Shown: positions 36,237 through 45,482 of the stretch, one piece after another
How positions within the stretch are numbered: position 1 is the first letter of the stretch
Layout of the letters: every line of letters begins with the position of its first letter
Assembly: GCA_035574175.1 (NCBI GenBank)
Contig: DATLZB010000015.1
Location: 12,473-76,472 of the forward strand
Reading direction: 5' to 3'
DNA: 64,000 bases
Source of the DNA: DATLZB01 sp035574175
GTDB lineage: Bacteria > Pseudomonadota > Alphaproteobacteria > Rhizobiales > Hyphomicrobiaceae
The notes under the pieces: generated by a model
Database searches by the model: none
The model's input: only the letters and a program-made list of their open reading frames with translations
Told to the model about the DNA's origin: nothing
Program-made: the position numbers and the translations under genes

Positions 36237-37685
36237 TCATGTGCCCTCGATCTTCACGTATTCGAAGTCGCCAGGCTTGTTGTCGATGCCGACCTTGGGC
36301 GGTGCGATCCAGCCTGCGAACTTGCCGGGCTCGATCACCGGCTGCATGAGGCTGGCGATGAAGTCACCGTCCGTCCCCGATGGGAGCCACTCGTCCTGCC
36401 GGCGGTTCCATGTCGCCTCATCGATCAGTTCGCCCTGCGGCGTCGCGTAAACGTCCTTGAACTCGCCGATACGGCGGTGGAAGGCGACGTGGGGCAGCTT
36501 GAAGGAAAAGTCGATCCCGGTTCTGGCAATGATCTTGTTCCAGCGGTCGAGCCCCTTCTGGCAGTCGGTCGTGTAGTCATCCCGCAGGCGCATGTTGATG
36601 GCGGTCAGCGCCGGCTCTTCGACACGACTGATCTTGCCGCCGACCAGCTTCAGCACCGGATACGTGGCGTTGTCGAGGCGATGGTCGTCGGCGATGCGGC
36701 TCTCGCGAAAGCGTCCCTTGATGCCGGCGCTGAAGGCGTTGGCAGCGTTGGTCGAGACCTCAGAGCCGAACAGGTCAAGCGAGAGGGAATAGTGGAGGTT
36801 GAGCTTCTTCTGGATGGTCGGCAGGTCGATGACGCCGAGGGCACGCACTCTGGCAATGTCGTAGGGGTCGTCGACGCCGGCCGCCTTCATTGCCTCACAG
36901 GTGCGCTGCAGGATGCGCCCGATGCCGGTTTCGCCGACGAACATGTGGTGCGCTTCCTCGGTCAGCATGAACCGGCAGGTGCGCGAAAGCGGATCGAAGC
37001 CCGACTGGGCAAGGCTTTCGAGTTGCATCTTGCCGTCGCGGTCGGTGAAGAAGGTGAACATGAAGAAGGAGAGCCAGTCGGGCGTCGCCTCGTTGAAGGC
37101 GCCGAGCATGCGCGGCTTGTCGGCGTCGCCCGAGCGGCGCTGCAACAGCTCTTCGGCCTCTTCGCGCCCGTCGCGGCCGAAGTACTTGTGCAGCAGGTAA
37201 ACCATGGCCCACAGATGGCGACCTTCCTCGACGTTGACCTGGAACAGGTTGCGCATGTCGTAGAGCGAGGGCGCGGTCTTGCCGAGAAAGCGCTGCTGTT
37301 CGACCGAGGCCGGCTCGGTATCGCCCTGGATCACGATGAGGCGGCGCAGCATGGCACGATATTCGCCCGGTACCTCCTGCCAAGCGGGCTCACCGTAATG
37401 AATACCGAAGGGGATCCTGCGGCCTTCCTCCTGGGGGGCGAGGAGAATGCCCCAGCGGTAGTCGGGCATTCTCACATAATCGAACTTGGCCCAGCCCTTG
37501 GGATCGACCGAGACAGCGGTCCTCAGATAAACAAGGGACTGCTGAAAACCGGCGGGGCCCATGTCGTGCCACCAGCCGAGGAAGCCCGGATGCCAGCCTT
37601 CAAGCGCGCGCAGCACCTGACGGTCGCTCGTCAGGTTGACGTTGTTCGGGATCTTGGTCGAATAATCGACGTTGCCGATCATCAT
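36237..37685 (-). CDS. boxB: Benzoyl-CoA 2,3-epoxidase (oxygenase) subunit
   Basis: BoxB, the di-iron oxygenase of the aerobic box pathway, which converts benzoyl-CoA to its 2,3-epoxide with BoxA as reductase. The match is clear across the protein: VDYSTKIPNNVNLTSDRQVLRALEGW opening (quoted in part), WVHDMGPAG-like WWHDMGPAG, MPDYRWGILLAP, and iron-ligand regions MRNLFQVNVEEGRHLW and LTEEAHHMFVG. Length 482 aa is normal. The first two codons are ATG-ATG (37685 and 37682), with AGGAG just upstream; the second has better spacing. BoxC lies 103 bp upstream in the transcript. BoxA and a benzoate-CoA ligase are not in the window. Confidence 0.93.
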   Translation of the reverse strand: MMIGNVDYSTKIPNNVNLTSDRQVLRALEGWHPGFLGWWHDMGPAGFQQSLVYLRTAVSVDPKGWAKFDYVRMPDYRWGILLAPQEEGRRIPFGIHYGEPAWQEVPGEYRAMLRRLIVIQGDTEPASVEQQRFLGKTAPSLYDMRNLFQVNVEEGRHLWAMVYLLHKYFGRDGREEAEELLQRRSGDADKPRMLGAFNEATPDWLSFFMFTFFTDRDGKMQLESLAQSGFDPLSRTCRFMLTEEAHHMFVGETGIGRILQRTCEAMKAAGVDDPYDIARVRALGVIDLPTIQKKLNLHYSLSLDLFGSEVSTNAANAFSAGIKGRFRESRIADDHRLDNATYPVLKLVGGKISRVEEPALTAINMRLRDDYTTDCQKGLDRWNKIIARTGIDFSFKLPHVAFHRRIGEFKDVYATPQGELIDEATWNRRQDEWLPSGTDGDFIASLMQPVIEPGKFAGWIAPPKVGIDNKPGDFEYVKIEGT

Positions 37686-37788
37686 CCACTCCTGGACACG
37701 GCTGTTGGCGGGGCCGGCGCACGAGGTCTACCTTAAAGCTTCATCTTGACAATACCCTACGCTGACTTTCAAGAAAGACCGAGCCGCT

Positions 37789-39477
37789 TTACACGCGACG
37801 GTGATCAAAGGCGGGTCGTTGACCGGTGCCGTAGCGCTTCAGCGCGCCTTCTTCGCCGACCGCGTTCGGGCGCTGGAAGATCCAGTTCTGCCAGGCGCTG
37901 AGGCGGGCGAAAATCTTTGATTCCATGGTTTCCGGCCCGGCAAAGCGCAGGTTTGCCTCAAGACCGGTGAGCGCATCGGGCGAAAAGCTCGCGCGTTCTT
38001 CCAAGAAGACGCGCACTTCGTCCTCCCAATCGATGTCGTCGCGGGCGAAGGTGATCAGGCCGAGCCGCTCGGCAGCCTGCGCGTCGAGCGGCTTGCCGAG
38101 TTCGGATTGTAACCTTGCTACCGCTGCGGGCTCGGCGAGGAAGCGGCTCGCCAGCCGCGACAGTCCGTTCGACATGGGATAGGCGCCAAAGTTGGCCTTG
38201 CTCAGCGCGATGACGGCCGGCGGCCGATTTTCGCCTTCCCGGTTGCCGAGGAGCATGTAGGAGCGATCAGAGGCAAAGGCGAGTTCGGCGAGCGTTCCCG
38301 CGAAGCACGAGCCCGGCTCGATCAGCGCAGCGAGCGAGCGGGAGGTGAGATCGATGCGTTTAAGGACGCGCTTCCAGAGCGCCCTCACCTCGCGGGCGAA
38401 CCAATGCTCGGAGTTGGCCTCAAGAAGGTCATTGTGGGCGAGCACGGCATCTGCGTCACCCGCCGACTTAAAGACGATCACCGCCGTCTCAGGTTCGTTG
38501 AAGCGGATGTCGAGGATGGCATCGTCGAGTTCGCGTGCCGCTCGCAAGGGCCAAAACGCAGCGCCTTGAGCGACCATCTCCTCGGCGCTGGGCGGCGGCG
38601 CCCGGTCGGGACCGCGCACGGTGATGGTGGCGAGACGCTGCGCCCGTGCAAAGGCAACCGAGATCGTGCTGTACTCCCTTGCGCCGAGCGAGACCTTGCG
38701 CTGCAAGGGAGCAAGTTTGATGCCGCCGGCCGCTCTGTACCCGCTCAACGTTCCAGCAACCTCCTTGGCCCGCTCGGCGGCCACTTCGTCGAGCTTCGAG
38801 GCCGGCGCCACCTCGTCAACCAACCCCCATTCAACTGCGCGGGCGCCCTTGATGCCTTCCTCCATCGTGCAGAACACGTCGGCGTGGTCGCGCCGAACCC
38901 TGCGCTTGTCGGTGAGCCGGGTCAATCCGCCGGTACCAGGGAGCACCGCCAGCAGCGGCAGCTCGGGCAGCGATACTGCGGTGCGGCCGTCATCAATTAG
39001 GATGATGCGGTCGGCGGCAAGTGCCAACTCGAACCCCCCGCCCGCCGCGGTGCCGTTGATGACGCAGATGGTCTTGAGATCGGAGACTGCGCTCGCATCC
39101 TCGATGGCATTGCGCGTCTCGTTGGTGAACTTGCAGAAGTTCACCTTGTGGGCGTGGCCGGCACCGGCAAGCATGCGAATGTTAGCGCCGGCACAGAACA
39201 CACGCGGCTTGGCCGAGCGCAGGAGCACGACGCGCACTGCAGGGTGTTCGAAGCGAAGCCGCTGGTAGGCGTCGGCCAGCTCAATGTCGACGCCAAGATC
39301 GTATGAATTGAGTTTGAGGTCGTAGCCGTCGAAAAGCGCGCCCTTCTCGTCAACGTCCATCCAGAGGGTTGCGATCTCACCGTCAACGGCGAGCCTCCAA
39401 TGCCGGTAGCGCGCGGGCTCCGTCTCGAAGTCGATGCGGCCCGATCCACCCACTGATTTGCGCTCGGCGTCGGCCAT
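37789..39477 (-). CDS. boxC: Benzoyl-CoA-dihydrodiol lyase / 2,3-epoxybenzoyl-CoA dihydrolase
   Basis: BoxC, a crotonase-family lyase of 562 aa that opens the epoxide ring of benzoyl-CoA by adding two waters, releasing formate and 3,4-dehydroadipyl-CoA semialdehyde. Two crotonase-like halves are visible: RVFCAGANIRMLAGAG and INGTAAGGGFELALAADRI, LPLLAVLPGTGGLTRLTDKR; the second half is family-specific (EPGSCFAGTLAELAFASDR). ATG follows GGGAG. It precedes boxB on the same strand, as in other bacteria, and follows a hydrolase gene after 34 bp. Confidence 0.92.
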   Translation of the reverse strand: MADAERKSVGGSGRIDFETEPARYRHWRLAVDGEIATLWMDVDEKGALFDGYDLKLNSYDLGVDIELADAYQRLRFEHPAVRVVLLRSAKPRVFCAGANIRMLAGAGHAHKVNFCKFTNETRNAIEDASAVSDLKTICVINGTAAGGGFELALAADRIILIDDGRTAVSLPELPLLAVLPGTGGLTRLTDKRRVRRDHADVFCTMEEGIKGARAVEWGLVDEVAPASKLDEVAAERAKEVAGTLSGYRAAGGIKLAPLQRKVSLGAREYSTISVAFARAQRLATITVRGPDRAPPPSAEEMVAQGAAFWPLRAARELDDAILDIRFNEPETAVIVFKSAGDADAVLAHNDLLEANSEHWFAREVRALWKRVLKRIDLTSRSLAALIEPGSCFAGTLAELAFASDRSYMLLGNREGENRPPAVIALSKANFGAYPMSNGLSRLASRFLAEPAAVARLQSELGKPLDAQAAERLGLITFARDDIDWEDEVRVFLEERASFSPDALTGLEANLRFAGPETMESKIFARLSAWQNWIFQRPNAVGEEGALKRYGTGQRPAFDHRRV

Positions 39478-39510
39478 CGGAGTGCTCCCTGCTCGGCTGT
39501 CTGCGCCGTT

Positions 39511-40347
39511 TCAGCGCGTTATACCCGGTTCGCGCACCGCAAGCTCTCCTTCGCCGTGATCCTGCAGTAGGCGGTTTACGAAGGCAGCGACCTGCGCCAA
39601 CGCCGCTTCGGGTGCCTCGCGGTGCGGGGCGTGGCGCACGCCGGCGAACAGAGCGACCTCGAGGGGGCAATGGCATGCCTCCCGCGCCACCTCGATCTGC
39701 CGCACAGTCCCGTACTGATCCTCATCGCCTTGTAGGATCAATATGGGCACGCGGATGTAGGCGAGGTCCTCGGTGATGTCCCACTTGCGAAACTCGGGAT
39801 CGAGCCAAACGTCACACCAGCCACGGAAGGTGGCTTCGACATCCTCGTGCCAGCGCGCGAGTTTGGCGCGCAACTCGCCCGCCTCGAAGGCGGCCCTGGT
39901 GCGCGCGATCTCGGCGAGCCCGGTATCTTCGGTGAAGAAGTGCGGCGCCATTAACACGAGCCCGCGCACGCGATGATCCTGGATGGAGCCCGCGTAGATG
40001 GCGGCGATCGAAGCGCCGTCGCTGTGACCGAGGAGAAGACCGCGGCGGAAGCCGATCGCGTCCAGCAACACGGGCAGCACCTCGCGCGCCTCGCGCTCCA
40101 TGAAGTCAAGCGGCCGCGGCAGTCGGGCCGGGCTGGATCTGCCGTAGCCCGAGCGGGAGTAGGCGAGCACGGCGGCGCCGGTCGCAGCCTGCAACCGGTC
40201 CGGAAAGTCCCCCCACAGGCCGACGCAACCGAGGCCTTCGTGCAGCATGACGATGCACGGCGCTTCAGACGGCGTCGGCCCGATCCGGCGGTACTCAAGC
40301 CGTAGGCCTGCAAGATCGAGGGTTCCGGCGGCTTCCAGGCTGCTCAT
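39511..40347 (-). CDS. Alpha/beta hydrolase of the box operon
   Basis: Hydrolase of 278 aa with VMLHEGLGCVGLWGDFP (oxyanion strand), AYSRSGYGRSSPARL, nucleophile GLLLGHSDGASIAAI, acid in LQGDEDQYG and His in AGVRHAPHREAPEA. Hydrolases of this sort are regularly found next to boxBC and are thought to act on dead-end or intermediate CoA esters or on the aldehyde-lactone stage; the exact substrate is not established. It ends 33 bp before boxC starts, on the same strand. Confidence 0.82.
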   Translation of the reverse strand: MSSLEAAGTLDLAGLRLEYRRIGPTPSEAPCIVMLHEGLGCVGLWGDFPDRLQAATGAAVLAYSRSGYGRSSPARLPRPLDFMEREAREVLPVLLDAIGFRRGLLLGHSDGASIAAIYAGSIQDHRVRGLVLMAPHFFTEDTGLAEIARTRAAFEAGELRAKLARWHEDVEATFRGWCDVWLDPEFRKWDITEDLAYIRVPILILQGDEDQYGTVRQIEVAREACHCPLEVALFAGVRHAPHREAPEAALAQVAAFVNRLLQDHGEGELAVREPGITR

Positions 40348-40377
40348 GGACCGTCCGCTACTGCACTACGCATACGT

Positions 40378-41334
40378 TCATGCAGCGGCAGCCACGCCCA
40401 TGTAAGAGTCGAACGCGGCCCAGAACCGGCCACGGATGTCGTCGGTTTCCTGAAGTATCTCATGCTTGGCGTTGGCGAGAATAACGTGGGTACCAACCTT
40501 GAGGCGACTGGCAAAATCCTCGATGGCGCGCGGCTCGACCACGGTATCGCGCCCGGCGATGAAGAACATCAGCGGTATGGAGATGCGGCGCGCGTAGCTC
40601 GGATCGTTGAGCATGGCCATGGAGCGAAGGGCGGCGCGCAACCAGCCAACGGTCGGACCGCCCAGCACCAAATGGGGGGCGGCCTCGGACAACATGCGAT
40701 TGCGGGTGTAGCGCTCGCGGTCGGAGGTCAGCACGTTGTTTTCGAACGAGGACAGCTCGTAGGGCGCCGAGGAGCTGCCCGCGGTGTAGCTGCGGGCAAG
40801 GCCGATGCTGCTGCAGGTCTCGGCGTACGCCCGCACCAGTCCTTGCGGCAGGCCGAGCTGAGATGGATGCAGTTTTATCATGGGCGCGACCAGCACCATG
40901 CGCTCAAACCAGGTGCCTGGTGTTCCGGCGTTGCGCAGCAGGATGTTGCCTCCCATGGAGTGGGCGAGCGCGAGATAGGGTGGCGGACAGTCCGGCAGCA
41001 CGATGTCGCGCATGAAGCAGGCGAGGTCGCGGTCGTACTCGGAGAAGTCGCGGATGTGGCCCTTGTGCCGATCGGCGAGCGGGCGGTAGGAGCCTCCTTG
41101 GCCGCGCCAGTCCATGATCGCAACGGCGAACCCTCGCCGGCGCAGATCGGCGATGACTTCGAAGTACTTCTCGATGAACTCGGTGCGCCCGCTGAAAATG
41201 CACATGGTGCCGCGGCGTGGCCCGCGAGTGGCAGCGAAGCAGGCGTAGCGCAGCGGGGCCCCGTCGTAGCCGCGGAAGGTGCCGACCACCGCCCCGCTCG
41301 GCACCGGGTTCCTGGCGATTGCAACCAGCTCCAT
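40378..41334 (-). CDS. Lysophospholipase-like alpha/beta hydrolase
   Basis: Hydrolase of 318 aa resembling PldB/monoacylglycerol-lipase-type enzymes: FSGRTEFIEKYFEVI, MDWRGQGGS, nucleophile LALAHSMGGNILLR, acid in FFIAGRDTVVEP and His in ILANAKHEILQETDD. ATG at 41334 has GGGGA 6 bases upstream; GTG 12 bases earlier is the alternative. Probably cytosolic. It is first in the run hydrolase-hydrolase-boxC-boxB, separated by 30 bp from the next gene, so it may be cotranscribed without sharing the pathway. Confidence 0.83.
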   Translation of the reverse strand: MELVAIARNPVPSGAVVGTFRGYDGAPLRYACFAATRGPRRGTMCIFSGRTEFIEKYFEVIADLRRRGFAVAIMDWRGQGGSYRPLADRHKGHIRDFSEYDRDLACFMRDIVLPDCPPPYLALAHSMGGNILLRNAGTPGTWFERMVLVAPMIKLHPSQLGLPQGLVRAYAETCSSIGLARSYTAGSSSAPYELSSFENNVLTSDRERYTRNRMLSEAAPHLVLGGPTVGWLRAALRSMAMLNDPSYARRISIPLMFFIAGRDTVVEPRAIEDFASRLKVGTHVILANAKHEILQETDDIRGRFWAAFDSYMGVAAAA

Positions 41335-41434
41335 TGCGGTCCCCACAAGCGACGGCGCGGCGCGCCGTCAGCCCCGTCTATAGCAGCCGGCACAACGCTA
41401 CAACAGTGAGGGACGGAAACAGGCCGTGGACGGC

Positions 41435-41914
41435 TCAATACCCCCGATACGGGCGGCGATGGCGCCAGGCGAAGTCGGAGGGATGAACCTCGACGAAGCG
41501 CTGCTCGAGTACGCGACCATTGCAGCGGTCGAGGCGGAGGTCGAAGGCGGCGCCGTTCCAATCGTGCACACGCACGAAGATGAAGCGGTCATCGAAGCCG
41601 AATTCGACGACGCTGCGCCAACCCTGCCGGCGGAGCTGTTCGTGGATCAGCGCGCCCGGCACGCACCGCTCCGCGTAACGGTCATAGCCCCAATGGGGGT
41701 AGACGGGGGCATGGGCGCGGGGTGGGGGCGGCGGTCGATACGCTTCGGGATGAGGCTGCCCGTAACGGGGCGGAGGCGGCTCGCGATCGCGCTCGCTATA
41801 ACGCGGGGGAGCGTAAGGCGAGTCCTGGCCGTAGAGGTCGGCGGGAAAAGCGGGCCCGGCGCCGGCGGCCAAGATGATGGCAACGGCTGCGGCTGTCCAC
41901 GACCTGTCCGACAT
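41435..41914 (-). CDS. Hypothetical exported Pro-rich protein
   Basis: A 159-aa protein. N-terminus MSDRSWTAAAVAIILAAGAGPAFPADLY is a signal peptide (quoted parts only: TAAAVAIILAAG, cleavage near AFPA). Then a Pro/Tyr/Arg-rich low-complexity part (about residues 35-75), and a more ordered C-terminus (ALIHEQLRRQGWRSVVEFGF, RFIFVRVHDWNGAAFDLRLD) that looks like a small beta-rich domain binding something at the envelope. ATG at 41914 follows AGGACAGG. I do not recognise it. Confidence 0.65.
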   Translation of the reverse strand: MSDRSWTAAAVAIILAAGAGPAFPADLYGQDSPYAPPRYSERDREPPPPRYGQPHPEAYRPPPPPRAHAPVYPHWGYDRYAERCVPGALIHEQLRRQGWRSVVEFGFDDRFIFVRVHDWNGAAFDLRLDRCNGRVLEQRFVEVHPSDFAWRHRRPYRGY

Positions 41915-42075
41915 GATCCTGTCCTTCTGCGTGGCGCACAAGAGCCTTGCGAGCATTGCGGCAGGAATGTGAATGAGCGGTGAACGTGGGTTTTTTGCGA
42001 CGCGGGCGCGATGCCTGGTTCAGTCCTCGGCGGGCTTCAGGGGACCCCCGACCGGTGCACGACAACAGCCGGGGC

Positions 42076-43044
42076 TCAACCGCTCTGTGCCCGGATCGCG
42101 GCCCGCAGTCGGGCGAGGCCGCCGCCCTTCTTCACCGAGCCGGGAAGCGGGTGGCCGACGATCGCCTCGGCAAGCTCGGCGCAGGCGATCAGGCGATCGA
42201 GGTCGACGCCGGTGGCAATCCCCATCTCCTCGCACATGAAGACGAGATCCTCGGTGCATACGTTGCCGGCGGCGCCGGCATGCCTGGCGAACGGGCAGCC
42301 GCCAAGGCCGCCGACCGAGGCATCGAAGTGGGCAACCCCCATTTCGAGCCCGGCGTAGGCGTTGGCCAGCCCCAACCCGCGGGTGTCGTGAAGGTGGAGT
42401 GAGATCGGCGTTTCGGGATAGCGTTCTTGAACGGCGCCCACCACGCGCTTTACCGATTCCGGCGTCGCCCAGGCCATGGTGTCGGCCAGCATCAGCCAGC
42501 GAAGCCTGGCGCCGTACTCGGCGGCGATGTCGAGGATCTCACCGCACAACGCGACCACGCGGGACACGGGAATGTCACCCTCGTAGTTGCAGCCGAAAGC
42601 GGCCATCACGCCACCGCGCTCGATGGCGACACCCTTCTCGCGGTAAAGCGCCGCGATCCGCCGCTGGGCGGCAAGCTGCTCGGCGGGCGTACGGTTCTGG
42701 TTGCGTTTGAGGAACGCGGCCGAGGCAGTCAGCGAGATGTAGCCCTCCATGTAAAGGCGGCCGGTGGCGAGCGCCCGCTCGAAGCCTCGCTCGTTGAGCC
42801 AGAGCGCCGTGTAGGCGACGCCCGGCTCGAGCGTGATGCCCGCCACCACGGCTTCCGCGTCCGCCATGCCAGGCACCAGCTTAGGATTGACGAACGAGAC
42901 CACCTGGATGCGATCGAGGCCGGTCTTGGACAGCGCGTCGATCAGCTCGATCTTGCGCGCGGTCGGGATCGGCCCCTTTTCGATCTGGAAGCCCTCGCGC
43001 GGGCCTTCCTCGGTAATGTGAATGCGGTTCGGCAGAGGGGTCAT
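42076..43044 (-). CDS. Hydroxymethylglutaryl-CoA lyase-like enzyme
   Basis: HMGL/DRE-TIM metallolyase of 322 aa, predicted to cleave HMG-CoA to acetoacetate and acetyl-CoA or a related aldol-type CoA ester. Visible are EEGPREGFQIEKGP (Arg and metal Asp/Glu region), NPKLVPGMADAEAV, HLHDTRGLGLANAYAG (metal HxH) and GGLGGCPFARHAGAAGNVCTEDLV with the catalytic Cys loop. Typical HMGL length. No biotin carboxylase or CoA-transferase is near. Located between the Pro-rich protein and the copper cluster, all on the minus strand. Confidence 0.86.
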   Translation of the reverse strand: MTPLPNRIHITEEGPREGFQIEKGPIPTARKIELIDALSKTGLDRIQVVSFVNPKLVPGMADAEAVVAGITLEPGVAYTALWLNERGFERALATGRLYMEGYISLTASAAFLKRNQNRTPAEQLAAQRRIAALYREKGVAIERGGVMAAFGCNYEGDIPVSRVVALCGEILDIAAEYGARLRWLMLADTMAWATPESVKRVVGAVQERYPETPISLHLHDTRGLGLANAYAGLEMGVAHFDASVGGLGGCPFARHAGAAGNVCTEDLVFMCEEMGIATGVDLDRLIACAELAEAIVGHPLPGSVKKGGGLARLRAAIRAQSG

Positions 43045-43173
43045 CGGCAGCGGTTTCCGCTGGCTGCTCCAAACTCAATGCTAATCCGTCTACCGAGGGC
43101 CGCGGTAGTGGCGTTGGTGTGCGATGTGCAGGTGCCCGGCCGCAATACGGCTCTCCAATCCAATCCCGCCCGG

Positions 43174-43494
43174 CTACTTCTTCTTGGCGGGCGCCGCCTT
43201 CTCCAGCTTGATCACGGTGAACTGACCGTTCACTTTGTCGGCCTCGAACTTGATCTTGTCGCCGGGCTTGACCTGTTTCAGCATCTCCGGATCGCCGGCC
43301 TTGAACACCATGGTCATGCCCTCGTCCATGTCGAACTTCTTCATGGGCCCGTGCTTGATGGTGATCTTGCCGGTCTCCGCGTCGACCTTCTTCACCTCCC
43401 CGTCGACCATCGGCGATTGGGCGAGCGCGGCTGTTCCGGAAAGCGCCATGAGCGAGGCGCACGCGGCCAAGGCAAGTCCTCTGATCCTTGTCAT
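43174..43494 (-). CDS. CusF-like periplasmic copper-binding protein
   Basis: 106-aa exported protein. Signal peptide (LALAACASLMALSGTAALAQS), then the CusF-type core: DGEVKKVDAETGKITIKHGPM with the copper-binding His/Met and FDMDEGMTMVFKAGD, the Met pair of CusF. ATG follows AGGAGAG. Likely periplasmic Cu(I) chaperone. It is the downstream end of the copper cluster, 12 bp after the cupredoxin gene. No CusA/CusB pump genes are in the window. Confidence 0.85.
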   Translation of the reverse strand: MTRIRGLALAACASLMALSGTAALAQSPMVDGEVKKVDAETGKITIKHGPMKKFDMDEGMTMVFKAGDPEMLKQVKPGDKIKFEADKVNGQFTVIKLEKAAPAKKK

Positions 43495-43506
43495 CTGACA
43501 CTCTCC

Positions 43507-44001
43507 TTACTTCGCTTTCGTCGCCTTTGCGGGAAGCACGATCACATGGGCCTCCATCCCCGCCCCCAGGTGACCGGGGATGAGGCAGCCGATGTGAAAC
43601 TTCCCAACCTTGGTAAACCGCCAAAGCACCTCGGCCGTTCCGTTGGGCTTGATGCGCTTCATGTTGGGCTCGTCATGCTCCATTTCCGGATGCTTCTTCA
43701 TGTCCTCCGCGTGCTTGAGGTTCTCTTCCAGCGTGGCCAGTACGAACTCGTGCTCGAGCATGCCCTTGTTGGTTATGCGGAATCGGATCTGGTCCCCTTG
43801 CGTGACGGTGAAGGTGTGCGGCTCGAACGTCATCTTTCCATCCAACTCGTTCATGATCACCTCGACGACCCGGTTCGGCTTGTCTTCGTCCCCGGGGCGG
43901 CCGAACGCGGTTTCCTCATGACCACTCGGCCCGTGGGCAAATGCAGCCGCCGTAAACGCGACAGCCAAGGTGGCGCCCGCGAGCGCGCTTTTGAGACTCA
44001 T
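43507..44001 (-). CDS. Exported cupredoxin
   Basis: Plastocyanin/azurin-like protein of 164 aa with a signal peptide (ALAGATLAVAFTAAAFA). The type 1 copper site is apparent in NKGMLEHEFVLA (first His) and FHIGCLIPGHLGAGMEAHVIV (Cys, His, Met). Electron transfer or copper delivery to the multicopper oxidase upstream is plausible. ATG follows a GCAGGAAAGG region. Second-to-last gene of the copper cluster, which runs from 47741 to 43174. Confidence 0.88.
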   Translation of the reverse strand: MSLKSALAGATLAVAFTAAAFAHGPSGHEETAFGRPGDEDKPNRVVEVIMNELDGKMTFEPHTFTVTQGDQIRFRITNKGMLEHEFVLATLEENLKHAEDMKKHPEMEHDEPNMKRIKPNGTAEVLWRFTKVGKFHIGCLIPGHLGAGMEAHVIVLPAKATKAK

Positions 44002-44058
44002 TGATCATGCCTTTCCTGCTGTTGACGACCTGACTTCGAATGGCGCACGGACCATCGG

Positions 44059-45459
44059 TCAATGATTGGCGTGTCCGCCGCCCTTGCTCCCGGGCTTCAC
44101 CGCCCGGAATTCGATTCCGCCCTGACTGGCCTGCTCTCTCGGTCGCGCCGGCTCACCGAGCCGCGCCTGCTGCGTGTCGACTTCGTAGGACACCGTGCGC
44201 TCCGGATGCTGGTACCAGCCGGGGTCCTTGTAGTCGTTGCGATCGAGCCCTTCGCGAACCTTCACCACCGAGAACATGCCGCCCATTTCTATGGGGCCGA
44301 ACTGGCCGAAGCCCGTCATCATCGGCAGCGTGTTGTCGGGCATCGCCATCTCCATCTCACCCATCTCGGCCATGCCGGCGGACCCCATGGGCATGTAGTC
44401 GGGCGCCAGGCGCCGGATCTTCCTGGCCGCTTCGCGAAGGTTGACACCGATGTAGGTTTTCACGTTGTGGCCCATGGCGTTCATGGTGTGGTGCGACTTG
44501 TGACAGTGAATGGCCCAGTCGCCGGGATAGATCGCATCGAACTCGAACGCCCGCATCTGCCCCACCGCAACGTCGACGGTAACCTCAGGCCAGGCCGCCC
44601 GCTCGTCCACCCAGCCGCCATCCGTGCACGTCACCTTGAAGTCGTAGCCGTGCATGTGAATGGGATGGTTGGTCATGGTGAGGTTGCCGATCCGGATGCG
44701 TACCTTGTCGCCCTTGCGAACGACGAAATGGTCGATGCCGGGAAACACGCGGCTGTTCCAGCACCAGAGGTTGAACTCGAGCATGGTGTTGACCTTCGGC
44801 ACGTAGGCGCCCGGTTCGATGTCGAAGGCGTTCATCAGAAATACGAAGTCGCGGTCCACCCGGCGCCACTTCGGGTCCCGCGGATGGACAACGAAGAAAC
44901 CCATCATGCCCATCGCCATCTGAACCATTTCGTCTGCATGCGGATGGTACATAAAGGTGCCGCTCTTCTTGAGCTCGAACTCGTAGACGAACGTCTTGCC
45001 CGGTTTGATGTGCGGCTGGGTGAGCCCGCCGACCCCGTCCATGCCATTGGGCAGAAGCTGGCCGTGCCAATGGATGGTGGTGTGCTCGGGAAGCCGGTTG
45101 GTGACGTAGATGCGCACCTTGTCGCCTTCGACGGCCTCGATGGTGGGGCCCGGCGACTGTCCGTTGTAGCCCCACAGGTGCGCCTTCATACCCGGTGCAA
45201 GCTCACGCACAACCGGCTCGGCGACCAAGTGAAACTCCTTCCAGTCGCCGTTCATCCGCCACGGCAGCGTCCAACCGTTGAGCGTGACAACCGGCTGATA
45301 ATCCGGCCCCGACGGCGGATAAAGTGGCGGTTGCATAAGCGGCGAGGATTGGGTCGGCGCTTCCGGAATGGCGGCCGCAGCGATGCGCCCGCTCACCTGG
45401 CTGGCACCGAGCATGGCAAGTCCGGAGGTGGTGAGGAACGTCCTTCGGGAGATGGTCAT
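44059..45459 (-). CDS. Copper-tolerance multicopper oxidase (CopA/CueO type)
   Basis: Periplasmic multicopper oxidase of 466 aa, exported through Tat (SRRTFLTTSG motif at residues 5-14). Copper ligands: HWHG at 130-133, HPH at 172-174, HPIHMHG at 265-271 and HCHKSHHTMNAMG at 318-330, so types 1, 2 and 3 sites are complete. A Met-rich patch at about 358-396 should bind extra Cu(I), as in CueO. It would oxidise Cu(I) to less toxic Cu(II). ATG follows GGAG. Lies between the TolC-type gene and the cupredoxin. Confidence 0.93.
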   Translation of the reverse strand: MTISRRTFLTTSGLAMLGASQVSGRIAAAAIPEAPTQSSPLMQPPLYPPSGPDYQPVVTLNGWTLPWRMNGDWKEFHLVAEPVVRELAPGMKAHLWGYNGQSPGPTIEAVEGDKVRIYVTNRLPEHTTIHWHGQLLPNGMDGVGGLTQPHIKPGKTFVYEFELKKSGTFMYHPHADEMVQMAMGMMGFFVVHPRDPKWRRVDRDFVFLMNAFDIEPGAYVPKVNTMLEFNLWCWNSRVFPGIDHFVVRKGDKVRIRIGNLTMTNHPIHMHGYDFKVTCTDGGWVDERAAWPEVTVDVAVGQMRAFEFDAIYPGDWAIHCHKSHHTMNAMGHNVKTYIGVNLREAARKIRRLAPDYMPMGSAGMAEMGEMEMAMPDNTLPMMTGFGQFGPIEMGGMFSVVKVREGLDRNDYKDPGWYQHPERTVSYEVDTQQARLGEPARPREQASQGGIEFRAVKPGSKGGGHANH

Positions 45460-45482
45460 GGCCTACTCCATGTACCTGCCGA

